Notes under the pieces: model-generated
What the model saw: only the letters and a program-made list of their open reading frames with translations
The model's database searches: none
What the model was told of the DNA's origin: nothing
Translations under genes and position numbers: made by a program
Shown: positions 34,901 to 43,105 of the stretch, piece by piece
Layout: each line of letters begins with the position of its first letter
Position numbering within the stretch: position 1 is the stretch's first letter
NCBI GenBank assembly: GCA_039028895.1
Contig: JBCCHF010000005.1
Location: 124,001-188,000 of the forward strand
Direction: 5' to 3'
DNA length: 64,000 bases
Source of the DNA: JAHDCJ01 sp039028895
Lineage (GTDB): Bacteria; Bacteroidota; Bacteroidia; Chitinophagales; Saprospiraceae

Positions 34901-37900
34901 GGTCAGCAGCTTCTTCAAGCAAATAGGAAGTTTCAAATTCGCAAGGATTAGCACCAGGACTTGAGTCCGTTACCGTAACGGCATAAGTGCCAGGCGTTAG
35001 CCCGCTCCGATTAGCGTCTGTTGAGCCATCTGACCAGATTACGTTGTATGGCGGTGTGCCAGCAGAAATGGTTAATGCAATTACACCATCGTCACCTGTA
35101 TTACAACTGGGTTGGGAAATCGAAGCATCTACTGTAACACCATCGTTAAGGTTAACCAAAACGGAATCGGTTTTCATACACCCTATTGTATCTACAGTTG
35201 TGAGGATGTACATAGTATCAACTTCAGGGTTTACGATTGGGGTTAATACTTGATCGTCGTCCATATTGTAGTTAGGTGTCCATTGGAAATTGACCATATT
35301 GATTATAGCAGCATCCACGCCAACCCCTAGTGTGACGGAATCTCCAAAGCAAATGTTTTTGTCATCACCTGCGCTGATCACATAGGGGGCAGGTTCTTCA
35401 AGAAGAAACTCGCTTGTTGCTAAACAACTATTGGCATCAGTTACTGTTGCAGCGTAATAACCATCTGCTAAGTCTGTCCGGTTTTCGAGGTTTGAACCAT
35501 CATTCCACGAAATATTGAAAGGCATTTCACCACTAGAAATAGCGAGATCAATGGCGCCTTCTGCCTCATCACCACAAAGAATTTCCGTTACAACTGGATT
35601 AATGACTGGCTTGTCTCTTACGGTAACATTGATCGTGTCGAGGAAAATACAATTCAGCGAATCCATGACTGTCAATACGTATTGCCTATCTACATCTGTG
35701 AAGGTATTTGGGTTAGTGATGCTGGCATCATCAAGACCCGTTGCCGGGAACCACTGGATAGAATGCGGAGGAGCGCCTCCCAAAAGGGTAGGGGCCCCAC
35801 CAAGAGCAACTGTGTCACCAACGCATAAAACGAAATCATCACCAGCGTCAAGGGTAAATGGATTCAGGTCAAAGATCAGAATATCCTGAACCTTTTGGCA
35901 GCCTTTATCATCGGTAACGCTTACTGTGTAAGTGTCTGCAACAAGATTATTTCTGATCAGGTCCGAATTGCCATCGTTCCATAAACCGTCATAAGGTGGA
36001 GTTCCGCTTGCAAGCGTTAGCTCAATCGAACCTTCAGGACTTCCCGCGCAGGTTACATGTGTTTTGCTAATGGAAATGGCAGGAAGACGATTTACAATAC
36101 CCTCAACCGTATCACGTGAAATACAGCCAGCTTCATCAGAAATGGTTAAATAATACCTGTCGGAAAACTGGGGTGCGTGCGACGGATTGGCGGTGTTAGC
36201 TGTAAATCCTTCATCGGAAGTCCAACTAAATGTCAGGTTACCGAAGCCTCCTGTAGCCGGAGCACCTCCAAGTGTCACATTCTCTTCACGGCAAACTTCA
36301 AAATCATCACCCAGATTAATAATGATCGGATGAATACCAAAAGTTGCATCACTGGTGTCGGCAATAAAACCGCCTGTTGTAATGATCTGAATAAGAAAGT
36401 CACCATCTGGAATTTCAGGAGGAATTGGCCAGTTATAAGTGCCAGTCGAGGCATCAAGGCTGTCGGCGAATAACTCAAAATTGACCCCACCGTCCGTAGA
36501 ATAGGAAAGATCTACAAGTTGAATGCCTTCCGAATTCCAGGCGATAGGAATGGTGTCATATGCACAGAATATCTCCCCACCAATTGGGTTTTCGATTTCA
36601 AGCACGCCATCAACGACGATTGATTCCTCGGGAGTATCTTTGTCATCCTCAATATTCCCCACATTGTCAGTAGCAATGGTATAGAAGTCATAAGTGGTAC
36701 CGTTGATGCCCTGGAACGTCACCGAATTGCCCGTAAGGGTATCCGTCCAAAGTTCGTAGGGGCCATTATTCTGTGAAACCCATAAGGCATAACCAGCCAC
36801 TCCCGATCCGATGTCGGAGCCCATCCATGAAAGATCAAAAGCGGATGAGTCGGTAGTCAGGAAAGTTGGGATCATGCTACTCACCGGATTATCAGCATCA
36901 ATGGTGTTGAACTCGATATTGGTCAGTAGTGGATCGTTGACGTCAAAAATGATAGATGCCTGCGCAAAGATGGTATCACCAGTAATTGAATTTGATTTTG
37001 GAATAGCGCTGAAAGTCACATAGCCTTCCCCGGGAGAAGCCAGTGTATCAGCCAACCTGTCAATCGTATCGTTTACCGGAAGGAAACCTAATAACGGATC
37101 AGGCGGAAGTCCGGTTACAGGATCGATAGATTCAAAGATCCAGAAGTATTTATTTTCTGTAATATCGACTCCCGCGGTTATATTAACCAATACCCCGAGT
37201 GAATCAACAGCATCGACCTGAGTCGTAAAGAAGGTCTGATCCTGGGGTACATCAACAGTGAAGCTTCCGAAGCCTAGATTGCCTACTCTGAATGAAAAAG
37301 GATTCAGGTCATCATCAATAGGAACGTCGATTTTGACAACTTGTGCTGGCGCTGTCGCAAAAACAGGGTCATTTTCATACCGCACTTTGTATTCGAGTCG
37401 GTCATTTACAGAAACCCACCTTGTAGAATCATAACCTGGAGGACCTGTGATATCATTAGGATCAACAGCATGTGGGATTGGAATTTCAAAATCAGGGTCA
37501 TCACAATCTGTCTGAGGAACGAAAGTTACGGTTGTTTGATCGGTCTCCATGCAGGCCCCACCAGCAGTGGTGACCGTAACAGAATAGGACCCATTTGTGG
37601 TCACGGTAATTGAAGGGCCGCTACCACCATTTGACCATGAATAAGTACAACCAAGACAACCTCCCGAGATGACTGCTGTCAGTTTTGCTTTTTGCTCATC
37701 TTCTGGACAAACTGCGCGCTCGCCACCACCTTCAATACTGACCTGAGCATCGGAAATGAGTTGTTTCATTGCCGAGGCCGTACAACCACCCTGATCAGTA
37801 ACCACTACAGTGTAGGTGCCCGGCATGAGCATGTCTATTTCTGTTTTTCCTGGTCCTGACTCACCGTTAGACCATTGAATATTCATGATGGGTACCGGGT

Positions 37901-38078
37901 GACTGGCAATGCCAGTTATTCGCAATTTACCATTCATGCCGGCGTTTTCACCTGTACAGGTCACTTCATTAACCACCTGAATGTCTATGGCATGGACCGT
38001 TGAGGTGCTATAGGCCAGCAAGATTGCAAGTCCGAAAAACCTGCTTAACAAACGATTGTAAAAGTATGCTGTTTTCAT
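31902..38078 (-). CDS. Giant SprB-repeat surface protein with T9SS type A sorting domain
   Basis: A 2058-residue exported protein with signal peptide (1-30, ending VHA). Order of parts: two SprB-like repeats with Cys pairs (35-190), a conserved-repeat domain ending IIFDVNDPLLTN (220-390), an Fn3-like domain (400-490), then alternating PKD/Ig-like blocks (GDDxxxCxGDSVTLG) and SprB-like repeats, and finally seven near-identical 76-residue SprB repeats (CNGESNGQATA...YLWDNGETxxTAxxLxAGxHTVxxTDANGC) plus one divergent copy. The C-terminus (FPNPVQDILNIDI...GVYLVKLTIEG) is a T9SS sorting domain. SprB is the mobile gliding adhesin of Flavobacterium; an adhesive surface role is likely. Last gene of a four-gene run, 21 bp after its neighbour. 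Confidence 0.92.
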   Translation of the reverse strand: MKTAYFYNRLLSRFFGLAILLAYSTSTVHAIDIQVVNEVTCTGENAGMNGKLRITGIASHPVPIMNIQWSNGESGPGKTEIDMLMPGTYTVVVTDQGGCTASAMKQLISDAQVSIEGGGERAVCPEDEQKAKLTAVISGGCLGCTYSWSNGGSGPSITVTTNGSYSVTVTTAGGACMETDQTTVTFVPQTDCDDPDFEIPIPHAVDPNDITGPPGYDSTRWVSVNDRLEYKVRYENDPVFATAPAQVVKIDVPIDDDLNPFSFRVGNLGFGSFTVDVPQDQTFFTTQVDAVDSLGVLVNITAGVDITENKYFWIFESIDPVTGLPPDPLLGFLPVNDTIDRLADTLASPGEGYVTFSAIPKSNSITGDTIFAQASIIFDVNDPLLTNIEFNTIDADNPVSSMIPTFLTTDSSAFDLSWMGSDIGSGVAGYALWVSQNNGPYELWTDTLTGNSVTFQGINGTTYDFYTIATDNVGNIEDDKDTPEESIVVDGVLEIENPIGGEIFCAYDTIPIAWNSEGIQLVDLSYSTDGGVNFELFADSLDASTGTYNWPIPPEIPDGDFLIQIITTGGFIADTSDATFGIHPIIINLGDDFEVCREENVTLGGAPATGGFGNLTFSWTSDEGFTANTANPSHAPQFSDRYYLTISDEAGCISRDTVEGIVNRLPAISISKTHVTCAGSPEGSIELTLASGTPPYDGLWNDGNSDLIRNNLVADTYTVSVTDDKGCQKVQDILIFDLNPFTLDAGDDFVLCVGDTVALGGAPTLLGGAPPHSIQWFPATGLDDASITNPNTFTDVDRQYVLTVMDSLNCIFLDTINVTVRDKPVINPVVTEILCGDEAEGAIDLAISSGEMPFNISWNDGSNLENRTDLADGYYAATVTDANSCLATSEFLLEEPAPYVISAGDDKNICFGDSVTLGVGVDAAIINMVNFQWTPNYNMDDDQVLTPIVNPEVDTMYILTTVDTIGCMKTDSVLVNLNDGVTVDASISQPSCNTGDDGVIALTISAGTPPYNVIWSDGSTDANRSGLTPGTYAVTVTDSSPGANPCEFETSYLLEEAADLVVNFGPDPAICEGESVVLNGMVTNLNATYNWSPALSLDFTDIANPTATPLTNTQYYVTVTDLVGGCIVEDSVMVTINPLPIIDAGLDQTICADESAMLQAMGGLTYMWSPSEGLDQTDIANPTANPSDTTTYIVIGTDANNCSSSANVTVNVNSLPTLSIDGLQSDYCANDGLVTLAGTPIGGSFTLDGNGVMSFDPSMLSLGMHTIEYAYTDVNNCSNTISQNINILSFPNIELGNDTTIFVGESVILDATIPGGIYEWSDITDGATLTVTQSGTYSVTVTNANNCVAIDMIVVNVNSNIALNAMEDNPVICNGEANGQATITANGGVAPYTYLWDNGETSATATMLSGGSHSFTVVDSEGFNAMGSVIINEPQALTAMATANQNVLCNGEMTGQATAMPMGGTGNYTFTWDNGETTQTATLLDAGQHVVSITDANGCITQASVSITEPVVLNLTTTEDQSVTCFGNGDGFATAFPTGGTIPYTFLWDNGLTDQSIGNLSGGTYVVTLTDANGCTTTSSVTIQESGSTLVANAVLESLVLCNGESNGQATASASGGTAGYTFLWDNGETTATAVALNAGDHTVSITDAFGCLATKTINITEPVALSSTVSEDLAVACNGESNGQATIIPSGGTMPYTYLWDNGETNQTAIMLDAGDHTVSLTDANGCLTEGMVTIAEPELIIASATADADVLCNGSSNGIATASSTGGTGAYTFLWDNGETDAMAVMLDAGDHTVTITDGNGCLSAASITINEPDQLVIMAEEDQSVLCNGESNGQATVSLTGGTAPFTYAWDNGETDPTATGLNSGLHAVTVVDINGCTENTTVEITAPETLIASIVSTDDTGSGNGTAAVIPFGGTPPYSYEWDTDPVQTDSLITGLDAGLYTATLTDANGCTVVESVEVFLLIGVDNLAEVSSFDIFPNPVQDILNIDIKLHDLHNVRTEIYDDTGRLIEEVADEGLLERLYQLDVGGYAAGVYLVKLTIEGKVVGEQFVVIKR
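32395..33985 (-). repeat. Seven tandem 228-bp coding repeats (SprB units)
   Basis: The word TTATCC (the WDN codons, coding strand GGATAA) recurs at 32515, 32743, 32971, 33199, 33430, 33658 and 33886: spacing 228 bp throughout except one of 231. Each unit codes for one 76-residue SprB repeat. Confidence 0.9.
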
Positions 38079-38099
38079 TCGAAATGAGCTTCTGTTTGT

Positions 38100-40181
38100 C
38101 TAATTGGATAATTTCAAAATCGTCTCGGCATACGGTCCGAGTTGGTTGTTGGTATCTACAGGGGCTACCCTAATCGTGTATTGTTGCCTTTGGTTATCAG
38201 GTAACTCGTAGAGGAAGGAGTTACCCTTGACCATTGGAATAGAACTCAGCCTGAAAACTGATCCTTCTCTCTTGTAGTCGGCGAACAGCGCATAGCCTTT
38301 AATACCTGTACCTGCCAGATCGGTTGCGGCCCATGTTAGTTCGGCGAATAGCTTACCGTCCTTCCTGACAAGTTTTGACTTAAGTCCAGTAGGGGCTTTC
38401 ACACCAGCCAAGTCGCTGATTTTATGGAGTTTCAGGGTTTTGGCAAGTGTCTTTTTCGAGTATATGCCTTGACCGATGGCTCTGAGTTCAAATTTTGCAA
38501 ACCCATTCTGGTTGGCTTTAGCTTTAGGCAATGTGTAAGTTCTAGAGGAAGTACCCATCTTTTCTCTTCCTGCCACTTTCTGATCATTCTGAAAGAGCTC
38601 AAATCCTTTCAAGTCGGTGATCGCTTCGTATTCCCAGGTGAAGATCACGCTGTTGTCGGGTTGAAGTTTTGCAGTGAAAGCGTTGACTGAAGGCATTTTC
38701 TGGATTGGTATATGCACTTCTATGGTCATACCTTCACCTTCAGCACCATTGGCTGTCATTGGAATAACCTTAACGGAAATTTTTCTTCCGGTTTCCCCCA
38801 TGAGGTAATATTTAGCCTGGTTTTCGGTGGCAAGTCCCTGGTTAGATTCCAACATCCTCTCGGCTCTTAGTTCGTCAGTTAGGATCTTGTAACCAGTAGG
38901 CCTTGGGCCGTTTCCGGAAGGAGGATCCCAGCTAAGCATAATACCATATTGAGAAGCTTCCTGGAAAAAATCGCCTTCCAGTCCGGTGAGTGGGGCAGGG
39001 GGAACAAGCCCCATGTAGAGAATGGTTTCAATATTTGAGGACCATGATCTTTCAAGGTGATCAATTCCGACAAGTGCATATTGATACACTTTACCGTAGA
39101 TCAATGGCGTGTCATCGATAAAACTACCTTTGGATTTGTTCAGATCGCTTGCCAGTTCTTCAAAATCATTAACATCCTGTAATTTTCTTTGTAGGGTCAG
39201 TTTTTTGATCCGCTTGTCGATGGTTTTTGGATCCCACGTAATTCTGACGTTGACATCCCCATCCATTTCCGGCTTACCGATTACCATCTTTTTCATCGGA
39301 AGGTGATCATCTGCCCGATAAGGTTGTGTTGAAATACCAAGTTCTTCCTGGAAAGCATTGACCGGTTTTACCTCGTAAGCATTATTTTGTCGGTTATTGG
39401 CATCGACGTCGATAAACGCATAGAAATTGGTATTGCCTTCACGCCTCAGTGGGGCTACAGGGGTTGGGGTGATAAGCGCACCATTTCGATAGAGATTATA
39501 GCCTACCAGTCCTTTTCTGGCGGCAGCCGGACGATCAACTGTCCATTCCACCCTGATTGCATCTCCGGCCAGCACGAAACTGATATTGGCATCAAGCTGC
39601 GTATTGGATTCCATGAGATTGGAAAGCTTAAGGATTGACAATGGTGTTTCAACTTCACTACCATCCATTCTGACAAAGAAAATGGCATATTCAAATTGAG
39701 CACCTGCGACATAATTGTTGTCAATGTATCCAAACCCCATGGTGAGTGCCAATCCAAAGTCGTTATGCATAGACAAACGGTCACCAGTGAGAATGCCATT
39801 GTTTTGCTGTAATGATGACAGGGATTGTTCCGCATTCATATTCATTGACTGTAAAAAGCCACCATAATCAGCCATATACTGATTAATCTGAGACTGGTTC
39901 AATCCTTGTAATGACCAGTTTTTCATAGGCGAAAACTCAGGGCTGATCGGCATTTGGTTGAGCAGATCCCATTCTTCAGCTCCAGCAGCCTTTCTTTTGA
40001 TATTGAACCCGTAAAGGTCAAATGACCAACCATATACATCCCAGTACAGCAGTACAGAGTTGGAACGAATCGTACCAGTCAGGTTAACCTGCAAGTCTGA
40101 TCCGGATGACTGACCGTTTGCCGGAATTCCCAGCCACACGCTGAAGATGAGTATTGTTAATATTTTGAAAGCGCTTTTCAT
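38100..40181 (-). CDS. Secreted multi-fibronectin-III-like protein
   Basis: A 693-residue exported protein with signal peptide (1-23, ANGQ). It holds about five Fn3-like beta-sandwich domains, recognised by their WDP/WTVD and YxVxA-type strands: VLLYWDVYGWSFDLYGFNI (42), IRVEWTVDRPAAARKGLVGY (210), VRITWDPKTIDKRIKKLTL, IMLSWDPPSGNGPRPTGYKI and VIFTWEYEAITDLKGFELF, ending in AELTWAATDLAGTGIKGYAL. There is no catalytic motif and no T9SS sorting signal. It lies 34 bp after the 945-residue protein gene and 21 bp before the giant SprB protein gene, so it is probably co-made with them as a structural or binding component. Confidence 0.85.
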   Translation of the reverse strand: MKSAFKILTILIFSVWLGIPANGQSSGSDLQVNLTGTIRSNSVLLYWDVYGWSFDLYGFNIKRKAAGAEEWDLLNQMPISPEFSPMKNWSLQGLNQSQINQYMADYGGFLQSMNMNAEQSLSSLQQNNGILTGDRLSMHNDFGLALTMGFGYIDNNYVAGAQFEYAIFFVRMDGSEVETPLSILKLSNLMESNTQLDANISFVLAGDAIRVEWTVDRPAAARKGLVGYNLYRNGALITPTPVAPLRREGNTNFYAFIDVDANNRQNNAYEVKPVNAFQEELGISTQPYRADDHLPMKKMVIGKPEMDGDVNVRITWDPKTIDKRIKKLTLQRKLQDVNDFEELASDLNKSKGSFIDDTPLIYGKVYQYALVGIDHLERSWSSNIETILYMGLVPPAPLTGLEGDFFQEASQYGIMLSWDPPSGNGPRPTGYKILTDELRAERMLESNQGLATENQAKYYLMGETGRKISVKVIPMTANGAEGEGMTIEVHIPIQKMPSVNAFTAKLQPDNSVIFTWEYEAITDLKGFELFQNDQKVAGREKMGTSSRTYTLPKAKANQNGFAKFELRAIGQGIYSKKTLAKTLKLHKISDLAGVKAPTGLKSKLVRKDGKLFAELTWAATDLAGTGIKGYALFADYKREGSVFRLSSIPMVKGNSFLYELPDNQRQQYTIRVAPVDTNNQLGPYAETILKLSN

Positions 40182-40215
40182 ATTATGCTATTCAGAAGTT
40201 AGTACTGTGCTTGTT

Positions 40216-43053
40216 CTACAAAGTGAAATCTACTGATCCGGTCTCTGATTCCTCTGGTGGTTCGCAATTGGAAGGGTCATCAGGGTCGCAATCGATGGTG
40301 CCTGCGAAATAGCTCAACGTGCCGTGTAGCCTGGTTTGGCTACCTGTCTTTTCCAGAGAAAGATCACCGTCAAAATTGACCACAGATGTACTGGGGCAAG
40401 ACAAGCACCAGACACATGGCCAGGCTACGAATATGGTCACTGAGCCATCCACATCAATACTAATAGCCCCTTGGACACCATCCTGGTTAACTGTTGCCGA
40501 AATCATCCCGTTGATGTTTACTGCCAGCGAACCGCTGATATAGAAAACACTGTACCCGCAATCATCAAATGGTCCGGAAGGCCACGAGTAGGTAAAGTTG
40601 TTACTATAAGTAGCTGTTCCGTTTGCAGAGCCGGAAAAATTACCGTTATTAAAGTTGCCGGAAACGCTAAATCCGCCATCCAGATTGACGACGTCGAATA
40701 GTGTCCCGTCTCCAGTTCCGCCAGCAGTCCAGGTAAGTCCATTGACCGCGAAATTGATACTTGAATTGAGGTCGAGGATATTGCCACTACCAGGTGGAAT
40801 TTGAAACTGAGAACTGAGATTACCACTTACATTGGAAGAACCCAGGGTATAATTTATTCCAGCTGTACCAGAAAAATAATGAGGCGAATCTGCAAGAATA
40901 TTGACCGCCAAATCCAATGAAATTGTTGTTGCGGATGCAATGGAAGTTTGAAGATAGCCACAGGCTTCTATCAGTTCCCCACTTGCATCCCTGACCGTTA
41001 TCCCAAACCCAATTGTAATAGCACCCTGCGTGGGTGTTCCGGGCGGTGGATCGCCGCTGCTGCTACAGTTGTTGGACTGAGAGGAGCCTCCTGCTTCCCA
41101 GTTGTAACCAAACTCACCTGCAACACCTGTTATTCTCAAGCCCCCCAGCGGTATTCCTACTCCTGAGGAAGCAATGCTAAAGGTGAAATGACCAAAATTA
41201 AAGTCAGCGGCAGCACCAAAATTTGCAGTCCCACTCATGCTGCCGATGCCACCAAATGAACCGCTGAAGCCGCCCATAAACACCATACCGTCATAGCTAA
41301 TATTGATATTAGCATTGACTGGTCCGGAATTGACGGAGGCTTCAGCCTGTCCAATAGTGATCGTTCCCATATTGTCCATTTTGAAATCGGTGACATTCAC
41401 CATCAATGTGGGAAGTGTGAGAGAGGCGGTAATATTGAGATCGCCATTATTGAATACTACAGAGGCGATATTGAATTCAATAGAATTGTATTTGATAGAA
41501 GGTATGCTAAATGCAAATTGGGTTAACTGCCCGTTTTGGATCTCAAATTCGATATTGTTAATGGTGCCAGGATCAAATTGTGAGAAGGTGACAGAGATAT
41601 CATTACCACTTACCCGGGTAAGCATAAATTCCTCATTAAAATCTGCTTCAACCGTTCCTGATAAAGTTGATTGAAAGGCCATGACACCACTCAACGTTGA
41701 GGTGGCTGTAAATCCACTTCCGTCGTAGGTGAGCCCCAACGTTATTTCCCCTTCCAGGAATTGCATATTGGATAATTTAACCTGGCCTGTTCCTCCGGTG
41801 AAATCCACTTCCATACTCGTCCCGATCTGCAGGTCGAAGTCGAGGTTCAGCGTTTCCATGGTAACGGTGAAATTATTGGCCATGTAAGTTGCAGGAAGGG
41901 CAATAAATGAGGCACTCATTGCTCCGTTTGCATCGAATGAAGATCCGACGACATTGCCAATAGGGGTGCCACCGACCCGAATTTCCGCAAGGAAGCCAGC
42001 GATAGATTCGAAATTCCATGATCCGCCCAGGCCACTACCGCTATAGGTATAAGTGACATTGCCACTGAGACCTGGCTTAAGGATGACCACGCCTCCCAAA
42101 CTTGCTTCAGTAACCTGATTGATGGCAAATGTCGCCATACCGCTTATGGTACCTGATGCATCGATGGTCAGACTGACATTGGTCAGCGAACCCTCAATTA
42201 CACCAAAAGTACCCAACACCTGGCTGCCGGTCCATTCGATAGTGATTTCCTTAAAATCAAGTGGGTTTTTTTCTTTCCAGGAAATGTTAACGCCGGTTAG
42301 TGAGCCACTGAAATTGAAAATGTCTTCCATTCCGATCGTAATCTCTGCTGCTGTGGAAAATTCACAATAGCCATCGGCATCGGCATTCATAGAATTCACT
42401 TCTGTGGGAATGGTAACTGAGATTGGCCCCCAACTCCGGTTACCATTAGCCACACAACAAACTTCGTCGTTGACGCAAAGCTCGGATTCCATGTAGCACT
42501 CACTGTCTTCTGAGTCGGCAGCTCTTACAGTGATCGTACCAGCTGTCATACATCCAGAAACCACCCCTGTCATCGGATCGATCATGCAGCCGGTTCCTGC
42601 CGGGTCGTCTGAAATCGACCAGGTGATCATCCTCTCTGGTGGAGTGATCATGGCTGTTGGGGTCACCATGGCACCATCGCCCAAAACATAGAAGGAAGGT
42701 GAAAATGTTGGTTGTGTAATTGAAACAACGGTAACCACCACTTCATCTTCGCATTCAAATCCTGATGAGGTTCTGATCATGACGGTATAGGTAATTTCCT
42801 GCGGAGCACCCGTTTCCGGAATGGTGACCATCGGATTAGCGACAGGTGCAGGTGTAGGGCCAAAGCTTGCTGTCCAGGTAAATGAAGCACCGGACTCAGG
42901 ATAAGTGGGGCTACCACCAAGGGTTATCATATCTCCGGCGCATGTGACCTGATCGTCTCCTGCGTCGGCACCCATCTGTCCGAAGGAATAGGCGGACAAG
43001 CTAAGTGCTACAAGCAGGATGGAACAATATTTTATAAAAAATCTGGTATTCAT
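40216..43053 (-). CDS. Large secreted beta-rich protein with N-terminal PKD-like domain
   Basis: A 945-residue exported protein, signal peptide 1-25 (AYSFG). Residues 28-110 are PKD/Ig-like (GADAGDDQVTCAGDMITLGG), followed by a Cys-containing segment to about 215. The remaining 700 residues are Gly/Ser/Asn/Thr-rich alternating strands of about 20-residue period (for example VSGNFNNGNFSGSANGTATY), suggestive of a long beta-solenoid or open beta-sheet; a Cys cluster (WPCVWCLSCPS) lies near 890. No enzyme motif and no T9SS sorting signal at the C-terminus (SETGSVDFTL). Family not recognised. It begins 52 bp after the 3908-residue protein gene. Confidence 0.8.
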   Translation of the reverse strand: MNTRFFIKYCSILLVALSLSAYSFGQMGADAGDDQVTCAGDMITLGGSPTYPESGASFTWTASFGPTPAPVANPMVTIPETGAPQEITYTVMIRTSSGFECEDEVVVTVVSITQPTFSPSFYVLGDGAMVTPTAMITPPERMITWSISDDPAGTGCMIDPMTGVVSGCMTAGTITVRAADSEDSECYMESELCVNDEVCCVANGNRSWGPISVTIPTEVNSMNADADGYCEFSTAAEITIGMEDIFNFSGSLTGVNISWKEKNPLDFKEITIEWTGSQVLGTFGVIEGSLTNVSLTIDASGTISGMATFAINQVTEASLGGVVILKPGLSGNVTYTYSGSGLGGSWNFESIAGFLAEIRVGGTPIGNVVGSSFDANGAMSASFIALPATYMANNFTVTMETLNLDFDLQIGTSMEVDFTGGTGQVKLSNMQFLEGEITLGLTYDGSGFTATSTLSGVMAFQSTLSGTVEADFNEEFMLTRVSGNDISVTFSQFDPGTINNIEFEIQNGQLTQFAFSIPSIKYNSIEFNIASVVFNNGDLNITASLTLPTLMVNVTDFKMDNMGTITIGQAEASVNSGPVNANINISYDGMVFMGGFSGSFGGIGSMSGTANFGAAADFNFGHFTFSIASSGVGIPLGGLRITGVAGEFGYNWEAGGSSQSNNCSSSGDPPPGTPTQGAITIGFGITVRDASGELIEACGYLQTSIASATTISLDLAVNILADSPHYFSGTAGINYTLGSSNVSGNLSSQFQIPPGSGNILDLNSSINFAVNGLTWTAGGTGDGTLFDVVNLDGGFSVSGNFNNGNFSGSANGTATYSNNFTYSWPSGPFDDCGYSVFYISGSLAVNINGMISATVNQDGVQGAISIDVDGSVTIFVAWPCVWCLSCPSTSVVNFDGDLSLEKTGSQTRLHGTLSYFAGTIDCDPDDPSNCEPPEESETGSVDFTL

Positions 43054-43105
43054 TATTGGTTGATTTGCGATTTGAAACTGAAATAAGAATCTTAAGTGAT
43101 GCGAT